Positions 11,795 to 24,257 of a DNA stretch of 64,000 bases are shown piece by piece. The notes under the pieces are model-generated. The model worked only from the letters and a program-made list of their open reading frames with translations, searched no databases and was not told the DNA's origin. The position numbers were made by a program, and so were the translations under genes. Numbering within the stretch: position 1 is the stretch's first letter; every line of letters begins with the position of its first letter. This DNA is from Cricetomys ansorgei (lineage: Eukaryota > Chordata > Mammalia > Rodentia > Nesomyidae). The DNA is taken from positions 343,001 to 407,000 of the forward strand of contig JAMJFZ010001871.1 of the NCBI GenBank assembly GCA_026225945.1, in the 5' to 3' direction.

Positions 11795-12120
11795 AACTCA
11801 GAAGGCAATGGTGGTTCATGACCTTAATCTTAACTCTCAGGATATAAAAGGAAACAGTAGAAGCTGAAGAGCAGATAGGAGCTGAGAGAAGAAGCAGAGG
11901 TAGAAGCTGAGTGAAAAGCAAAAGAGTCAGACGCAGGAGACTGAAGAAGCTGGCACATGGAGAAGAGGCTGTGGAAAAGGCAGCTAGTCAGAGTTCAGTG
12001 CAGTCTGGGAGACTGAAGTTCTCTAGGCCCAGGCTTGCATCTTGAAGATTGTATCTCATTCTTCCTTGAACCCAATGAATAAAAATTCTTTAATAGACTC
12101 ATGTTCTGATCTTATCATTT
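11795..12120 (+). repeat. Unclassified purine-rich repeat-like cassette with poly(A) signal
   Basis: The left end resembles a decayed B1 start ('ggtggttcatgaccttaatc'). A purine-rich middle contains reiterated GAAGCTGA/GCTGAG words (about 11850-11960). The right part has 'caatgaataaaaattcttt' (12073-12091), i.e. an AATAAA signal. It looks like the 3' part of an LTR or a composite retroelement, but I cannot name a family. Confidence 0.35.
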
Positions 12121-13431
12121 TTGAACAATTAGCCCCTTTGAGCAAATCTGTGCTTTGATATTCTTGTTGACTGCTGTGTTTCCTAGGGATCAATAATATG
12201 TAATTGGTCACATATCTCTAGATGCTTGAGGAGAGCTACAAACGGAATCATTTTAGGCAGCCCTCAAGTCAAATTCCCATGGGCTTGAAGATGGTCTACC
12301 AATTGTCCCCTGTATCATGTAACCCTCATGTCAAGCAAGATCACTGCTTAAAAGTACTCTTGCAATCTCTCCATAAGGACTTTATCCTAACTTAACATAT
12401 AGTATTATCTTCCTCCACGATTAATATGACTTTCCATCTCTAGATCCAAGGTGAGCTGTGAAAATGCTATTATTGAGGTTAAGGAAAAAACTTGCTGAAG
12501 CATGTACGGTTGCAACTCAATCTATCTCAGAATAATCAAGAGGAAATCTCCTGATAGTGTAGTGGTACCAGCTCCCAGTGGAGTCAAAATGTAAGATGAG
12601 AGCAGCTTCACAGTGTGCTTTTATCTTAGCCAGGAATACCACACTACTGTTCTTAGCATATTAATAGGAAGAAATCTTAAAACTACACACAAGGTATTAT
12701 TTTGAGGTGTGGTTATCATAAAGCAATTGTTAACTTTAGGGAAAGTGTGATTAGTTAATAAAATCAATAAATTATAAATTGCTCCAAAGAGGAAAAAATT
12801 ACTATTAGTCCTCATTTAGAGTTTAGTTTGGGCTCTTTAAATAAGAAAAAGGGGATTAAAAGCTTTTGAATTTCTACTCTGCATTCTTATTTTGGTACTT
12901 AGTTCCCTTTTAACTCACCATATTCTTGGAAAATATATATTCATTATTCCTTGTTTAGTATGTAATAAGTCAGACCAATGAAGCAGAATAACTAGTATAT
13001 TCACTTAGGAACTCTTGGGAATGAGATTCCAAGTGAAGTTTTCTTCCAAAGCAAGACTTCTTTCCCTACACTTTGGGAACATTCCTAATATCACCTTAAA
13101 ATAACTAGATGCATATCTTGTATAGCTGGTCCATCCAAACTTCAAAATACAAAAGTAAAATAAAGCAAAACAATATGGGAAATATATGAACATGAAGTGC
13201 TGGCTTGTTCATGTGGATTAATACTTCAACCCTGAAAATGTTAATGACCATGCATTCAGCTCTTCTTTGTAGATGATAAAGTGGCATTTGGTTTCTGTGG
13301 TTTGCTGCAAAACAGGATTTTGAGTTCTGATTTCGTTCCAACACCATTGGAATGTGAGAGCCTAGAAATGAATGAATGATTTTCATTTCCTTACATGTTA
13401 AAGTTCAGGAGAAATAAGAATAAAAGAATGA
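12121..13431. other. Unique AT-rich noncoding DNA
   Basis: No recognised repeat or gene. Short minus-strand open frames (12621-12815, 13005-13386) have no family resemblance. Confidence 0.45.
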
Positions 13432-13496
13432 AGTGTGTGTGTGTGTGTCTGTGTGTCTGTGTGTGAGGTGGGGAAGAGAGGGAAGAGAGAGGGAGA
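13432..13496. repeat. GT microsatellite followed by GA-rich tract
   Basis: GT repeats with CT interruptions (13432-13466) pass into a GGGA/GAGA purine tract. Confidence 0.9.
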
Positions 13497-13714
13497 TCTG
13501 ATTTTCTTACAGTATATATATGATATCAGTGGGTAGGAATAGAAGGAAAGTGAACAGTTAGGTTGCAGTTCATAGTCTAGATGTTAAGTATTAATGGAAT
13601 AGATTATGGACTAGAGAATGGACATGGAGAGAGATGAGAATTCCTGGTATAAGATATAGACATGCAAAATGGACAGGATAGTGGATTACCTAAGTGAGGG
13701 AATTGATACAGAGT

Positions 13715-13900
13715 GAATTATTTATCCGTTTCATCACTGTGACAAGTATCAACAAAACAAATTTGAAAGAAAGAAAGATTTATTCTTGGTTCCTAATTTC
13801 ATGGGTTTTAGCACATGGTAAATTGGCTCTATTACAGTGGACTGAAGTTATGTAAATTGCTTTTATTAGTGAATTGCTCTTTTCTTCACCTTTATGAGAT
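13715..13900 (-). mobile_element. URR1-like rodent repeat, terminal fragment
   Basis: The sequence runs 'tttatccgtttcatcactgt', 'gacaagtatcaacaaaacaa', then 'aaagaaagatttattc'. It is the complement of the end seen in the plus-strand URR1-like copies of this window (sequence like 'aataaaccc...tttatcacagcaacagaaa'). Only the terminal part is recognisable. Confidence 0.45.
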
Positions 13901-14886
13901 GTGCCTTGTGTAGGCTTCTACATGTTATTTTTAGGATGAACCACCATTTAAATATTTTGTACTTTATTTATTTGTTGAACCTTTGGAAGCAGGATCCAGT
14001 ATGCTTGATACTTCTTGGAACCCACTTGTACTAGAAATATATTCTAGTGGCAAGAACTCACTGTTGTGGTTGAGAAGACAAGAGATGATGTCCAGGTACA
14101 GTGCTTACCTTTTGTTTGACTTCTAACTATTATCTGTTGGTAAATGTACTTTAACATTTTTATATCATGACGATAATATATATTTTAACATAATTCTTAT
14201 GAAATTTAAACAAGAAAAGATCAGCAAAAGCCTAACCTTTCTTGGCTTGTATTGAAATATTCATTAGATATTAATGCCCTTCCCTTAGTATGGATTTACA
14301 GATGAACTCAATAAATATTTGTCTAATAATTGAATGCCATTATCTTTAGACTATCATTTACCGTGGATTCCTAATAGGTTTTGCATTTGAGGTCAAAGGG
14401 ACACCCTATCAACCCTTCCCTATTAGTTGTTAAATAGCTGTGTAGTGTCACAGATCACAAAATCATACTTAATGCTTGTTGGTATTATCAATCAGTACAG
14501 CTGAACAAAAGCCCACATAATATAATTGAGCCAGATTAATTGTAATAACTGAAATGTGAACATTAGCATTCGTAGAAATAGGAATAAAATTGTTCCCATC
14601 ATAAGTTAAATTACTGCTGCTGTTCATAAATTTTAAAACAGATGACTCTGAATCTCCACCTGCACCTTTTAAAATGATCCTTCTGTCTTCTCATTATTCT
14701 TTTAATAGGCATTTAGGCAAAACTTCATCTAAGCCTGTGCTTAGAATAAAGCTAGAAGGTTGTTGAGGAATAGCTTTCTTATTAAACTTCTTGTATTAAT
14801 AATAGAAACTCTAGGTAAGAAATCAGAGGAGTTTGAAATCCTGACTTCTTCAAATATTGTCAAATATGGTATTTTATATGACCTTT
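13901..14886. other. Unique AT-rich noncoding DNA
   Basis: No repeat or gene recognised. Bases about 14430-14660 hold several homeodomain-like words (for example 'cagattaattgtaataact') and would be one place to look for conservation. Confidence 0.4.
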
Positions 14887-16015
14887 AAAATTTTTATTTT
14901 CATATATTTTTCTTTTATTTGGGGGGTTATTATATAATTACATTTCCCCCTTCCCTTTCTTCCCTCCAAACCTTTCCATATACCTCTCCTTGTTCTCTTT
15001 CAAATTCATGGCCTTTTTATCATTTACTGTTATTACATACATATGTAAGGATGTATATACACACATCTAGTTGTAACATTCCTAGTTGTAACATTCGCAG
15101 TCTGTATAATGTCAACTGTATGTGTGTTTTCGGGGCTGATAACTAGTTTGCATTGGATTTGCATTGGATTACTAGTTAGTATGCTCTTCCTTGAGGAAGA
15201 CTGTTTCTCCCATTCTCAGCATTCCTTAGTTGTCTGTGGTTCTCTGTGTAGGGCTGAGGCCTCATGGTCTTTCCCTTGTCCACTTTGGCATTTCTATTGA
15301 TGTTGTCCTTGCTCAACTCATGTTTAGGCAGCCATTTTGGTGAGACTTTATGGATGCAGCTTCTGACATTCTTAAGAGATGCAGTCTCATCAAACTTCCT
15401 GATCCTCTGGCTCTTACAATCTTTCTCCCCATTGTTCTCTCCACCTGTTCCTCAGGTGTAGTAGTTATTTTGCAGATGTATCTGTTAGGAATGGGCTCCA
15501 TAATTCTGTATTTAATTGGTTGTGGGTTTTTTGTAATAGCCAGTGTCTCTTGCAGAGAAAAGTTTTCCGTGATGAAGGGTTTGAATGACACTTGTGGGTT
15601 TCAGGACAAATATTTAAGTGTAGTTATACTTTATGCTGCTTAATAAAATGGTAGTTGTAGGTTTTCTTCCAAGAGCTATGATTTCACTAACTCTGGGGAG
15701 TTGGCTATGTTTCCATTGAGGCATGGTTTACATCTTGTTCCGTGAGTCTTAAGTCCAATTGGAGAATTTTTGGTTACTGCCAACATCTGTGTGATACTAC
15801 TATACCCTTAGAGTTATCTTTCCACCCTGGCCATGGTTGTGGTTTATAGTTTCCATGCCTGGATAGGAGTGCTTCCTTACTTTGGTTGCTTCCTAACTTT
15901 GGAGCTTGCATGGCATCTTCTGATACCAAAAATGGCAGTCTTCAAGGAGGAGGCATTCATTCAGGTCAGGACCAGATCAGTGACCTCCAGGCCATGTGTC
16001 TGAGATGCATGGTAT
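14887..16015 (-). mobile_element. L1 3' UTR (rodent Lx-like), minus strand
   Basis: The left end, 'attatataattacatttccc' followed by C/T-rich sequence, is the complement of the A-rich and G-rich end of a rodent L1. Further right are long stretches of rodent L1 3' UTR: 'tgttctctccacctgttcct', 'gtctcttgcagagaaaagtt', 'gtcttaagtccaattggaga', 'gttatctttccaccctggcc'. Open frames within it (15264-15643) are incidental. No ORF2 motifs are seen, so the copy is 5'-truncated in the 3' UTR. Confidence 0.8.
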
Positions 16016-16024
16016 GCACAGCAT

Positions 16025-16168
16025 ATTTTTGAGTTAGGGTCTCTCTGTGCTATATATAACCTGTGTTGACCCTGAAGTTTCCATATAGGATTCTCCAACT
16101 TCTATTCTTCTTGCTTCATTCTTTCCAGTGTTACAGATATAGACATACACCCACCATGTTCAACTTTT
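16025..16168 (-). mobile_element. B1 SINE, diverged
   Basis: The plus strand reads as complemented B1: 'gagttagggtctctctgtgc', then 'ttgaccctgaagtttccata' and 'gtgttacagatatagacata'. It adjoins the 5' end of the minus-strand L1 fragment. Confidence 0.65.
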
Positions 16169-17348
16169 TCATATAACTTCTCCATGAAGTATTAATGCAT
16201 TAATTCATAACAATTATGATTATTAAATAATATCAATTATTGATATTAAATATTATCACAATATCAATACACTATTAAATTTTTATTTCCTGGCAGAAAT
16301 TTAGGAACTCATTTGTTAGCAAACAAATAGATAGATTTTATATGACACTTTTATGTTTCCACAAGGTTCTTTCTTTAGAACTTCAGTATTCTTTTCCAGT
16401 TATGGATTAAACCTATGGTCACATATATACTAGGCCAGTCTTCTACCTCTAAGCTTCAATTTTTAATCAGTCAAATGTATTTAATTCTTCTATTAAGAGC
16501 CCTTTCTGAAGGTTATTTATAGATTCTTCTTGTGATGAGAATATTTGTAACTTAACTATATAATAGGCCTATATGTGAGTGGATATTCTAAATATGCCAA
16601 GTGTTTTAAAATTTATCATCAAATGTCATAATAGTTATTAATTCAATTTCATTGTCATTAGTTTATATTATTTCCTATATAATATGCAAAATATCCAGGA
16701 CTATTGGATCAGAAAAACAGTCAAAAATATAGCACAGCAAAATATAAGAAGCAGTGACCCTTAATATTGAAAATGTTAAGAAATGTATGTCCTATGATTC
16801 TAACACTCATATATCATAAAAGCTTTACCAAAATAAATTCTAGATTAGCAGATGACTGGAGAACAGAAAGTTCAGAAATGGCCTGGAGCAAAGTTGAAAG
16901 ATTTAGACATAATAAATAATGAGGTATGAGATTTGTAGGTTAACGAGTAATGGATTACATGGCTAATTATTTGTATAAGATAAAGTTGGTTTTTAATTTT
17001 AAGCCAAAATAAATATAAAAATGTAAACATTAGAAGAAAGTATTAATACGTTAAAGGCAAAGGAGAGTGGCATCAAAATAAGCCAATAAAGGGATGAATC
17101 TATTATTTAACCACTTAAAACTATCTAGAAATCAGTAGCTTGTCTGTGGCTTCTTGTAGCTTCTCTATCCACACTAGGTTTTCTACAACAAGACCTATTC
17201 AATTGACTATTGTACTCTCAGTTTCAGGGTTAAATGTTAATGAGACCACCCAAAGACAGTGAATTACAATGGTACATAATTTCTTTTTTATTAAATCATT
17301 GTTCTCAGAGTTATAGGGAAAGTGGCATATCACATGTTTCATTTGGGT
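16169..17348. other. Unique, very AT-rich noncoding DNA
   Basis: No gene or named repeat recognised. Local TA-rich segments (16195-16280, with repeated 'atcaat'/'attat' words) and scattered ATAAA runs. Confidence 0.45.
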
Positions 17349-17391
17349 GATGATACCATGATACCATGGTACCATTGGTACCATGATACCA
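17349..17391. repeat. Short array of GATACCAT/GGTACCAT units
   Basis: Five 8-9-bp units: GATACCAT, GATACCAT, GGTACCATT, GGTACCAT, GATACCAT. Since CCATGG and GGTACC are palindromic, the array is also partly self-complementary. Confidence 0.8.
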
Positions 17392-17534
17392 TTAAGGAAG
17401 CAATATGCAAATGAGCCACCAAATGTAAAGGTACATGCCTTTAACCTTCAGATTCCTCCTCTAAAATTTTGCATTTAGAGAAGATAAAAAGTATAGGTGT
17501 TAAAATATTTCTTAGAGCATTACTTATGAAAGCA

Positions 17535-17830
17535 AAAAGTTATGGTTTAAACATTCTTAATCTAAAAGTCTGAAATCCAAAATGCTCCAAAATGGAAAAT
17601 CTTTTCAAAATCTGCGTGGTGTCACAAGTACATGTAGCATGTTGGTTATCCCCACTGATTGCATAAAGTGTATGTAGCAGGTAATTAATTTTGTGTTTGG
17701 GTTTCTATCCCTAAGATATATTATTATAAATAAACAAAGATACATAAAATTTTAAAAGTCTGATATCAAAACACTTTTGGTCCCAGGCATTCCTGATAAG
17801 AGTGTTTATTAATAACTTAATAAGGATTTT
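17535..17830 (+). mobile_element. Pogo/Tigger-like nonautonomous DNA transposon fossil
   Basis: It carries motifs of the mammalian repeat whose termini read like 'ctgaaatccaaaatgctcc' on one side and 'cacttttggtcccaggcatt' then 'cctgataagagtg' on the other. 'tttctatccctaagatat' lies in the middle. No transposase remains. A second copy lies at 38655-38990. Family assignment is from memory of such elements. Confidence 0.55.
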
Positions 17831-19737
17831 AAACATGGCTGATTTATTAATCTGAAAGATACTATAATCAAGTAATTTCAAGAACTATTAAAAATATATT
17901 TGTATAGTGAATATGAATGAAAATGATTATCCAGTTCTATATTGACTTAGGGACAAATATGTATTTCATATTTAACAAAAGAAAATATAAATTACATACA
18001 TATATATGTATGTGTATATATATATATATATATACACACACATATCATGATACTATGTGTATAACATGGTACCATGCCTTCTAAATAGGTAAACAATCTA
18101 TAGAATGCATTCATAGTACTTCTGAAAGGTTTATACCAATTGCAAGAGAGGTAGAATAATCATACATTATTATTACTCAGGACAATATACTGAGTTAAAA
18201 TAATAATTAATACCCCTTTTATTCTAAAAAGATCTCATTTGGGCAAAAATTAATGCATATTAATAGGTTGTGTATGGTTCTTTTTTCCATATCAATTTAT
18301 ATCTATGTTAATTTAAGCCTTGAAAATATATGCTTATTTGTATATATTTTAGAACTTAGGATAGGAAGTGCAACCATGTAGCTACTTCAACAGGAAAGAA
18401 CCAAAAGGTAGACATCACAGACAAGGTATATTTTACAGTAGGTAGGCACAGCCTACATACAACATAAACTCACAAATTAAAAAGGCTTATGGAGAACAAA
18501 CTATTTTTGATGTTTTTCTATCCATTATATTTTAGTCATTTCCTTGAAGAGAAATTTCCAAGAGGCAGAAGATAAATTACTACCTTTGCTGAGTTTTAGA
18601 AATCTGACCTTGTGATTCAACAACTGTGAACACATTTTGGAACAGAAAACTGATTTGTTGTCTTAAAGGAAATCTTTTTTTTTTTTTTTTTTTTTCAGTG
18701 AGAGGAAGTTAAGAGCTCTCCGCTTCAAAGAAGACGGGAATAGTAAAATTCCTAAAAGTTAAGAAAGACTTGTGAGAGTGGTTAAATATTAATTAAGGAA
18801 TGGATACTTAAAACAGGGGAAGAGACTTAGAGGAGTCAGGGCATGTGTGTCCTTTCCAACAGCGATTTGCTTCATGTTCATAAGAACATGGAGATAGAAT
18901 CTCTCGGCTTTCGTAACAATATATGTGCATTAATGAAAATGCCTGCTCTTATTGTAACTGGTGTATTTGTAAAGAACAGGAATAAAAATGGCCTCTGGCT
19001 CATGAGAACAGGGATAGGATGAGAGGTTCCAAGATTGTAAGGCTAAAGTGAATGAAGATCTGTAGCTGCTGTGAAGGGGCTGAGCACTGGGAGAGGTTGT
19101 CCTTGCTGGTTGGAATAGAAGTTTGAATCAGCATAACTCAGATTTCTGACCTTATGGAAAGACCTGTGCTGAAAGTTCAAATATGTCCTTGGAAATACCA
19201 GAGTTATATTTAATAAGAACTGGTATTCGATGAATTTTAAACTTTAAAATGTACCATACCAGCACATGCTCAGAAAGGAGTCCTAAATGTTGGCTGGTGT
19301 TTTGCTGTGTCCAAGTCAGAATGTCTGCCTTAAATGATGATTTGTATAAATGCAAAGGCACTCCCTGTGAAGCCAGCAAATTCCCAAGGAGTTTTGTCTA
19401 ATTATATATTTAATATTTTATTTGTAGTGTGTATTAATTTTATGATATAATGAGCTTCATTGTGGCTTTTATACACGCATGAATTCACTTTTTATTTGAG
19501 TTATTGCTCAGATTTATCATCTAATGATCGAGTCTTCCCTCACACAGGATTTCACACAGCACTCAGCTTTTTATAATGCATATGCGTGGATCCCACCTCC
19601 CCACAAGTCACCTGCCAAGGCATTGTTCTGAAGGTTGGGAATGCGGAGAGATTTATAACTACATGGATATTTTAAACTGCTTGATTCTTGGAATTTTCTA
19701 CCGTTGTAGTCACTTCTACAAATTCTGATCCTGTTCT
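17831..19737. other. Unique AT-rich DNA with microsatellites
   Basis: It contains a TA/CA tract (about 17993-18047) and a 21-base T run (18675-18695), which may be the tail of an unrecognised minus-strand retroelement. Otherwise there is no repeat or gene I can name. Confidence 0.5.
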
Positions 19738-19905
19738 TTAATCTGTCTTTCTGTCTGTCTGTCTCCCTCCCCTCCCTCTCTCCTTCTCTCCTTCTCTCTC
19801 TCTCTCTCTCTCTGTCACACACACACACACACATACACACACACACATATACATATATACACACATAACACACACATATATATGCATATATATATTGTGT
19901 GTGTA
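19738..19905. repeat. Compound CT, CA and TA microsatellite
   Basis: CTGT units are followed by CCCT/CTTCT, then (CT)n, (CA)n and a TA/CA-rich end. The 112-codon minus-strand open frame across it (19571-19909) is a by-product of the repeat. Confidence 0.92.
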
Positions 19906-20540
19906 TCACATATAGAAATGTATACGTATATATGTCTATATTTCTTCCTCTTCTTTTTTATTCAAGTACAAAAACAAACACTTTCTGTATTCTCATCTTA
20001 CAGAATGTGGGACCTTGCTATGTTTTCATAGGCTTAATTTTGTCCCTTTTTGTGAGTCTAAGCCTTAAAAACGCCCCAGCCTAATTAAATTCTTAGATAT
20101 TGTGCCTTATTTCCCCATTACTTTCTGGGCTAGGTGGATATTTTATTTTACATTTTTAGTTGTATTTCTCAATTTTGTTACCCATTCACAGATATTTTAC
20201 ATTTCTTACAGCAGGCAGTTAAATAATTCATACTCTCTTTTATTAAATAGTCCATTATAATGAAGAGTTATTGAGAGGAGAACCATTTTCATTTAATCTC
20301 TAGTAGTTATTCAAGTTTGGAGTAAGTCTAAGCATTTTGATTATATTTTAAAATTCAAAGCAATATTAGTCTACCAGTGATATTGAGCTATATTTTAGAC
20401 AACAGAGAAAGTTTGGGTCAGTAACTAAGATGCTGAATTGCAGAAAATCCATGATATTCCTAACAGCCTCATGCTTGCATTTTAAGGCACTAAGTAGCTA
20501 GACTTTGGCACTCCAACTTAAACATACTTATTATCCTGGA
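19906..20540. other. Unique AT-rich noncoding DNA
   Basis: No recognised repeat or gene. Confidence 0.45.
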
Positions 20541-20950
20541 TTTTGTTGTTGTTGTTGTTTTGTTTTGTCAATTTGATATAAGCTAGAGTTATCTGAGAAA
20601 CAAAAACTCAGTTGAGAAAATGCCTCCATCAGATGGACTATAGGTAAGTCTCTAGGGCCTTTTTCTTGATTAGTGGTGGGTGTAGGAGGCCCCGGCCCAT
20701 TGTGGGCAGTGCCACCTCTGGGGAGATGGTCTTTGGTAGTTTAAGAAAGCAGGCTGAGCAAGCCTTGAGGAGCAAGACAGTGAGTAGCCTTCCTCTGTAG
20801 TCTCTGTTTCAGCCCCTGCCTCCACATTTTTTCCTTGTCTTTCCCTGTCAATAGATTGTAATCTATAAGCCAAATAAACCCTTTTTCTCCATGTTGCTTT
20901 TAGTCACGGTGTTTTATCATAACAATAAAAACTGTAACTAAGACGAAAAC
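20541..20950 (+). mobile_element. URR1-like rodent repeat, near full length
   Basis: A TTG-rich run (20541-20567) precedes 'gtcaatttgatataagctag', 'cagttgagaaaatgcctcca', 'ggcccattgtgggcagtgcc' and 'aagaaagcaggctgagcaag'. It ends with 'taagccaaataaaccctttt' and 'aaactgtaactaagacgaaa'. This is a common rodent interspersed repeat that I believe is URR1 (nonautonomous hAT-type). I did not verify terminal inverted repeats, so the class is provisional. Confidence 0.65.
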
Positions 20951-22054
20951 TGGTAGTAGGAATGGGATGAATATATTTTAAGTTAATTTTGCCATTGTTT
21001 GCCTAAAATAAATGAATTAGGTGAATACATATTAGCTACTCACAAATTGGAATATGGGTGCTACACTTTAATTATCTCCACTGATCTTAGTGATAAGGGT
21101 TTTTGTCATTACAATAGATTCTTTGACTTTGTTTCTTCAATTATTTAGTTTCTCAGACTTTTATAAATGCCTCCCATTGTTTTTCCCCAGCTCTTGTCAC
21201 ACATGATGATTTCTAATAGCATTTGGTTTGGCAGGTGACAGCAGAAGCTAATGCAACACAGGCCTTTCCACTTAGCATCATGCCGGTGTGGCTTGCAAGC
21301 TTCTTTTGTGCTAACTCACAACTCACAGACCATTAGTTTCCATCTGTTGTGAATTCAGAACAGTTGAGTTTTAGTACATGGTACCCCACCTCCTTTATCT
21401 GCTTGCCAGTCTTTTAAGTTAGTTTACTCATTGGGAAGTGCTACATATCACATAAACCACAGGGTCTAGGTTTACCTGGTGTCGAAGGTTGGGTTTCTCA
21501 GCAGTGGACCCTGAGATGCAAATTAGTGAATCAGATGCTGATGTAGGCCTGCTCAACAGATTTCACAAGGAGGAGTGGAAAACATCAGTTTAGGCAAAAG
21601 CTGCTCTTGATGCTTTCTCAGTGGGCTCAAATGACCCATGGATAGTGTTCTGGAGAGGGATGTTTGCCCAGAGTTGTTCTGAGTTAAACAGGAGGACAAA
21701 GACTTTTTTTTATACCTGTATAGATCAATTACTGGGTATTGCCTCCTCCTCAATGCAGAACGACCTATCAGTGCATCAGTTATTTTATCCAGCTGAGGAA
21801 ATTCCTCAAAATATATGTCAACTGGGGGTCATCTTCCTGCAGCAGCTTTCTCAACAGCTGGGAGAGAAATTTTCTGATTATGGAAGGGCCAGGTTGGGTT
21901 GTAGATCAGTGTCTACCACATACTAAAATGTCATTCTCTTGAAAACAAGGCTCCTGTAGATCAATGGAAACCATATTTTTAAAAACAGAAGTAACACTTT
22001 TTGGTTCAAATAAAGTCTTACCTAAAATCTGTAATTGAAAGAAAGAAAAATAGA

Positions 22055-22055
<1 letters not shown>
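20951..22055. other. Unique or unclassified noncoding DNA
   Basis: Bases 21480-21930 ('cagcagtggaccctgagatg', 'gagagggatgtttgcccaga') have the texture of an old LTR or DNA repeat, but I cannot name it. A 101-codon open frame (21621-21926) lies inside it and lacks any domain I recognise. Confidence 0.35.
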
Positions 22056-22108
<53 letters not shown>

Positions 22109-22128
22109 GAGGGAAAGAGGGAAAGAGC
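22056..22128. repeat. GA microsatellite
   Basis: An almost pure GA run of more than 20 units, then GGGA interruptions. Open frames across it (22001-22333, both strands) are artefacts of the repeat. Confidence 0.95.
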
Positions 22129-22904
22129 TTTCTTTACTGCTCAAGACATGACTTTCAAATTGTTTCTGCAAATAATTAGGTACCTGTGGATTCTGGGCCC
22201 ATGTTTGGGAAACTGCCAGTGAGTATTTATAAACTCTGACCAAAATGAGCTTAAATATAGAAGAAAAAGTCAAAGAAGCAAAGAGTACATAAGTTGAATC
22301 TAAAGTGTAAACTATTAAGAGATTCCAGATCAATGGGTCTGGAGTTTCACATCTTGATATGTATTTATGAAACTATATACACAACAGATACATGCATGCT
22401 TATAAATGCGCATGCACGTGGACATGTCTGTGTTTCTTGTGCAGTACTTCAGGCTTATGATCTTGGATAATGGCGTAGTACAGATATTTTCTAATTGGAT
22501 GAAGAAAAAATTGGACAGACATGAGTCACGACTTATATCTGAAATGAAAACATGAGGAAAGATGAGGGCGTGCAGACCAAGGTCAGGGGAGGAGAACTTT
22601 TCTGCTGCTGCAATTCCCTGTGCTCTTGACTGGTGCCTCCCAGTTTTATGCAGACATAGCTTATGAATTCCAGTGACTTCTCAGGAATAGTTTGGTGGCT
22701 CTTTTCATAGTTTATAGGACTTTATTGGCTTATATAGTTTGGTGCTGAGGGGAGGGAGTTTTGTGATGATTCAACCTCGCATGTTTGTATTGACTTCCTT
22801 GAAATGCATATCTTCAAACACAGTTGACAATGACCACATTTGTTTTCAAAATGACACTCACAAGCAATTCTCAAGTGATCCTGTGATTTTACACAGCAAT
22901 TAGC
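22129..22904. other. Unique noncoding DNA, no gene seen
   Basis: No recognised repeat or coding sequence. Confidence 0.4.
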
Positions 22905-23015
22905 ACTTGGGATTGTTTATTCATTTATTCAGTAAATATTTATTGATTACCTGCTGTGTGCTAAGCACTGTACTGGGTGTTGCAGATACATCAGTGAACC
23001 AAACAAGGAATTCAA
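22905..23015 (-). mobile_element. L2 (LINE2) 3' terminus fragment
   Basis: The plus strand reads 'ttcatttattcagtaaatat', 'ttattgattacctgctgtgt', 'gctaagcactgtactgggtg' and 'acatcagtgaaccaaacaag'. This is the complement of the classic mammalian L2 3' end. Confidence 0.85.
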
Positions 23016-23937
23016 GGAAACTGATAATAAGTGATTTAGACAATATGCACTTTTTGCTTAATATTGGTAGATAACTGTTAAGTAATAGAGAAAACAGAAG
23101 AATAGAGAAAGGGAGATCAGGAGTGTTGAGAGAGAAATAGAAGCAGCAACTTTAAGAGGGTTTAGATGAGATTTACAGTGATAGTAATACTTGAACAGAT
23201 CTTAGCACGGTTGGAACAAAGTATGGGGCCTGGGAATTCTGTTTTATTTTGAGTTGCAATTTTTGGCGATGACTGTATACTTTGCTGAGGAGAATGGGGT
23301 AGCTCTCATCTGTTTTATGGAATGCTTCAGTGCATCTCTGGTTTCTACCCTTTGGATACCAGTACTGTCTTGCACTCCCTGTTTTTACAACCTCAAAAGA
23401 CTCCAAATATTGCCATATGGTCTCTAGGGACCAACATTACTTTATTTAAGTCTATATTGCTGATCATGAATTATATAAATTGCTTTTTTTGTTCCTATAT
23501 AGAAATCCTAACCGTATATTACCCATTAAGTAGTCAATGCCCTTGCTGAACTGTAAAATGCTGGTTTTGGTCAATCATAAAATCATTATAATATTTGTGA
23601 AGATCAGAATTCCACTTTATTCCATTGCAAAGATTGTCTGTCTCTGACTCGATAGTTCTTTAATTGGTGTGCACTTTTAAGTTTTGTCACCTTGGAGAGA
23701 GATTTTTTTCTCCCATATTCTTTGCAAATGACTTAGCCAGTCATGGCGTGGCTATTTCCTCTTTCCATATGTATCTTCATCTAACTTCTCACAGTTTACT
23801 ATAAAAAACAAAACAAAACTGTGATAGGGTTGTGATAGGAAGTCATTTAAATTTATTGATTAATTTAGAAAAGATTGGTACCGCTGTGAAACTGATTCTT
23901 CTCACCCATCACCATTTATTTAGAATATTTATTTTAA
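23016..23937. other. Unique noncoding DNA, no gene seen
   Basis: Short opposing open frames at 23173-23549 have no family resemblance. Confidence 0.4.
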
Positions 23938-24008
23938 GTCTTTTGAAGATAGAATGGTCTCAAACTCTACCTCCTGAGGACTGGGATTGCAAATGTAACT
24001 ACTGAGCT
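23938..24008 (-). mobile_element. B1-like SINE fragment
   Basis: 'gtctcaaactctacctcctg' then 'aggactgggattgcaaatgt' and 'actgagctcag' match part of a complemented B1/proto-B1. Confidence 0.5.
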
Positions 24009-24035
24009 CAGTTTTGTTTGGTTTTTTTTTTTAAA

Positions 24036-24257
24036 CAGATTTATTTATTCTTATTTCATATGACTGAATGTCTGTCTGTCTGACTGTATGCAGAGCCCAT
24101 GAATGGAGTTCCTCAAAGGCTGATAGAGTGCATCAGATCACCTGAAACTAGGGTTACAGGTACTTGTGAGTTGCCAGGTAGGTGCTGGGAACTAAATGCT
24201 AATCCTCTTCAAGTGCAGCAGTGTTCTTAAGCTCTAAGTCATCTCTGTCCAGCCCCC
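24036..24257 (-). mobile_element. B2-family SINE, full length
   Basis: The complement reads as a tRNA-derived B2-type SINE from 'ggggctggacagagatgac' through 'gaagaggattagcatttagt', 'tcccagcacctacctggcaa' and 'gtgatctgatgcactctat' to an 'aataaataaatctg' tail at the left. It lies between a B1 fragment and an ID fragment. Confidence 0.88.

Noticed and set aside
19571..19909. 112-codon minus-strand frame rich in Arg/Glu and Val/Cys
   Set aside because: Entirely explained by the CT/CA compound microsatellite.
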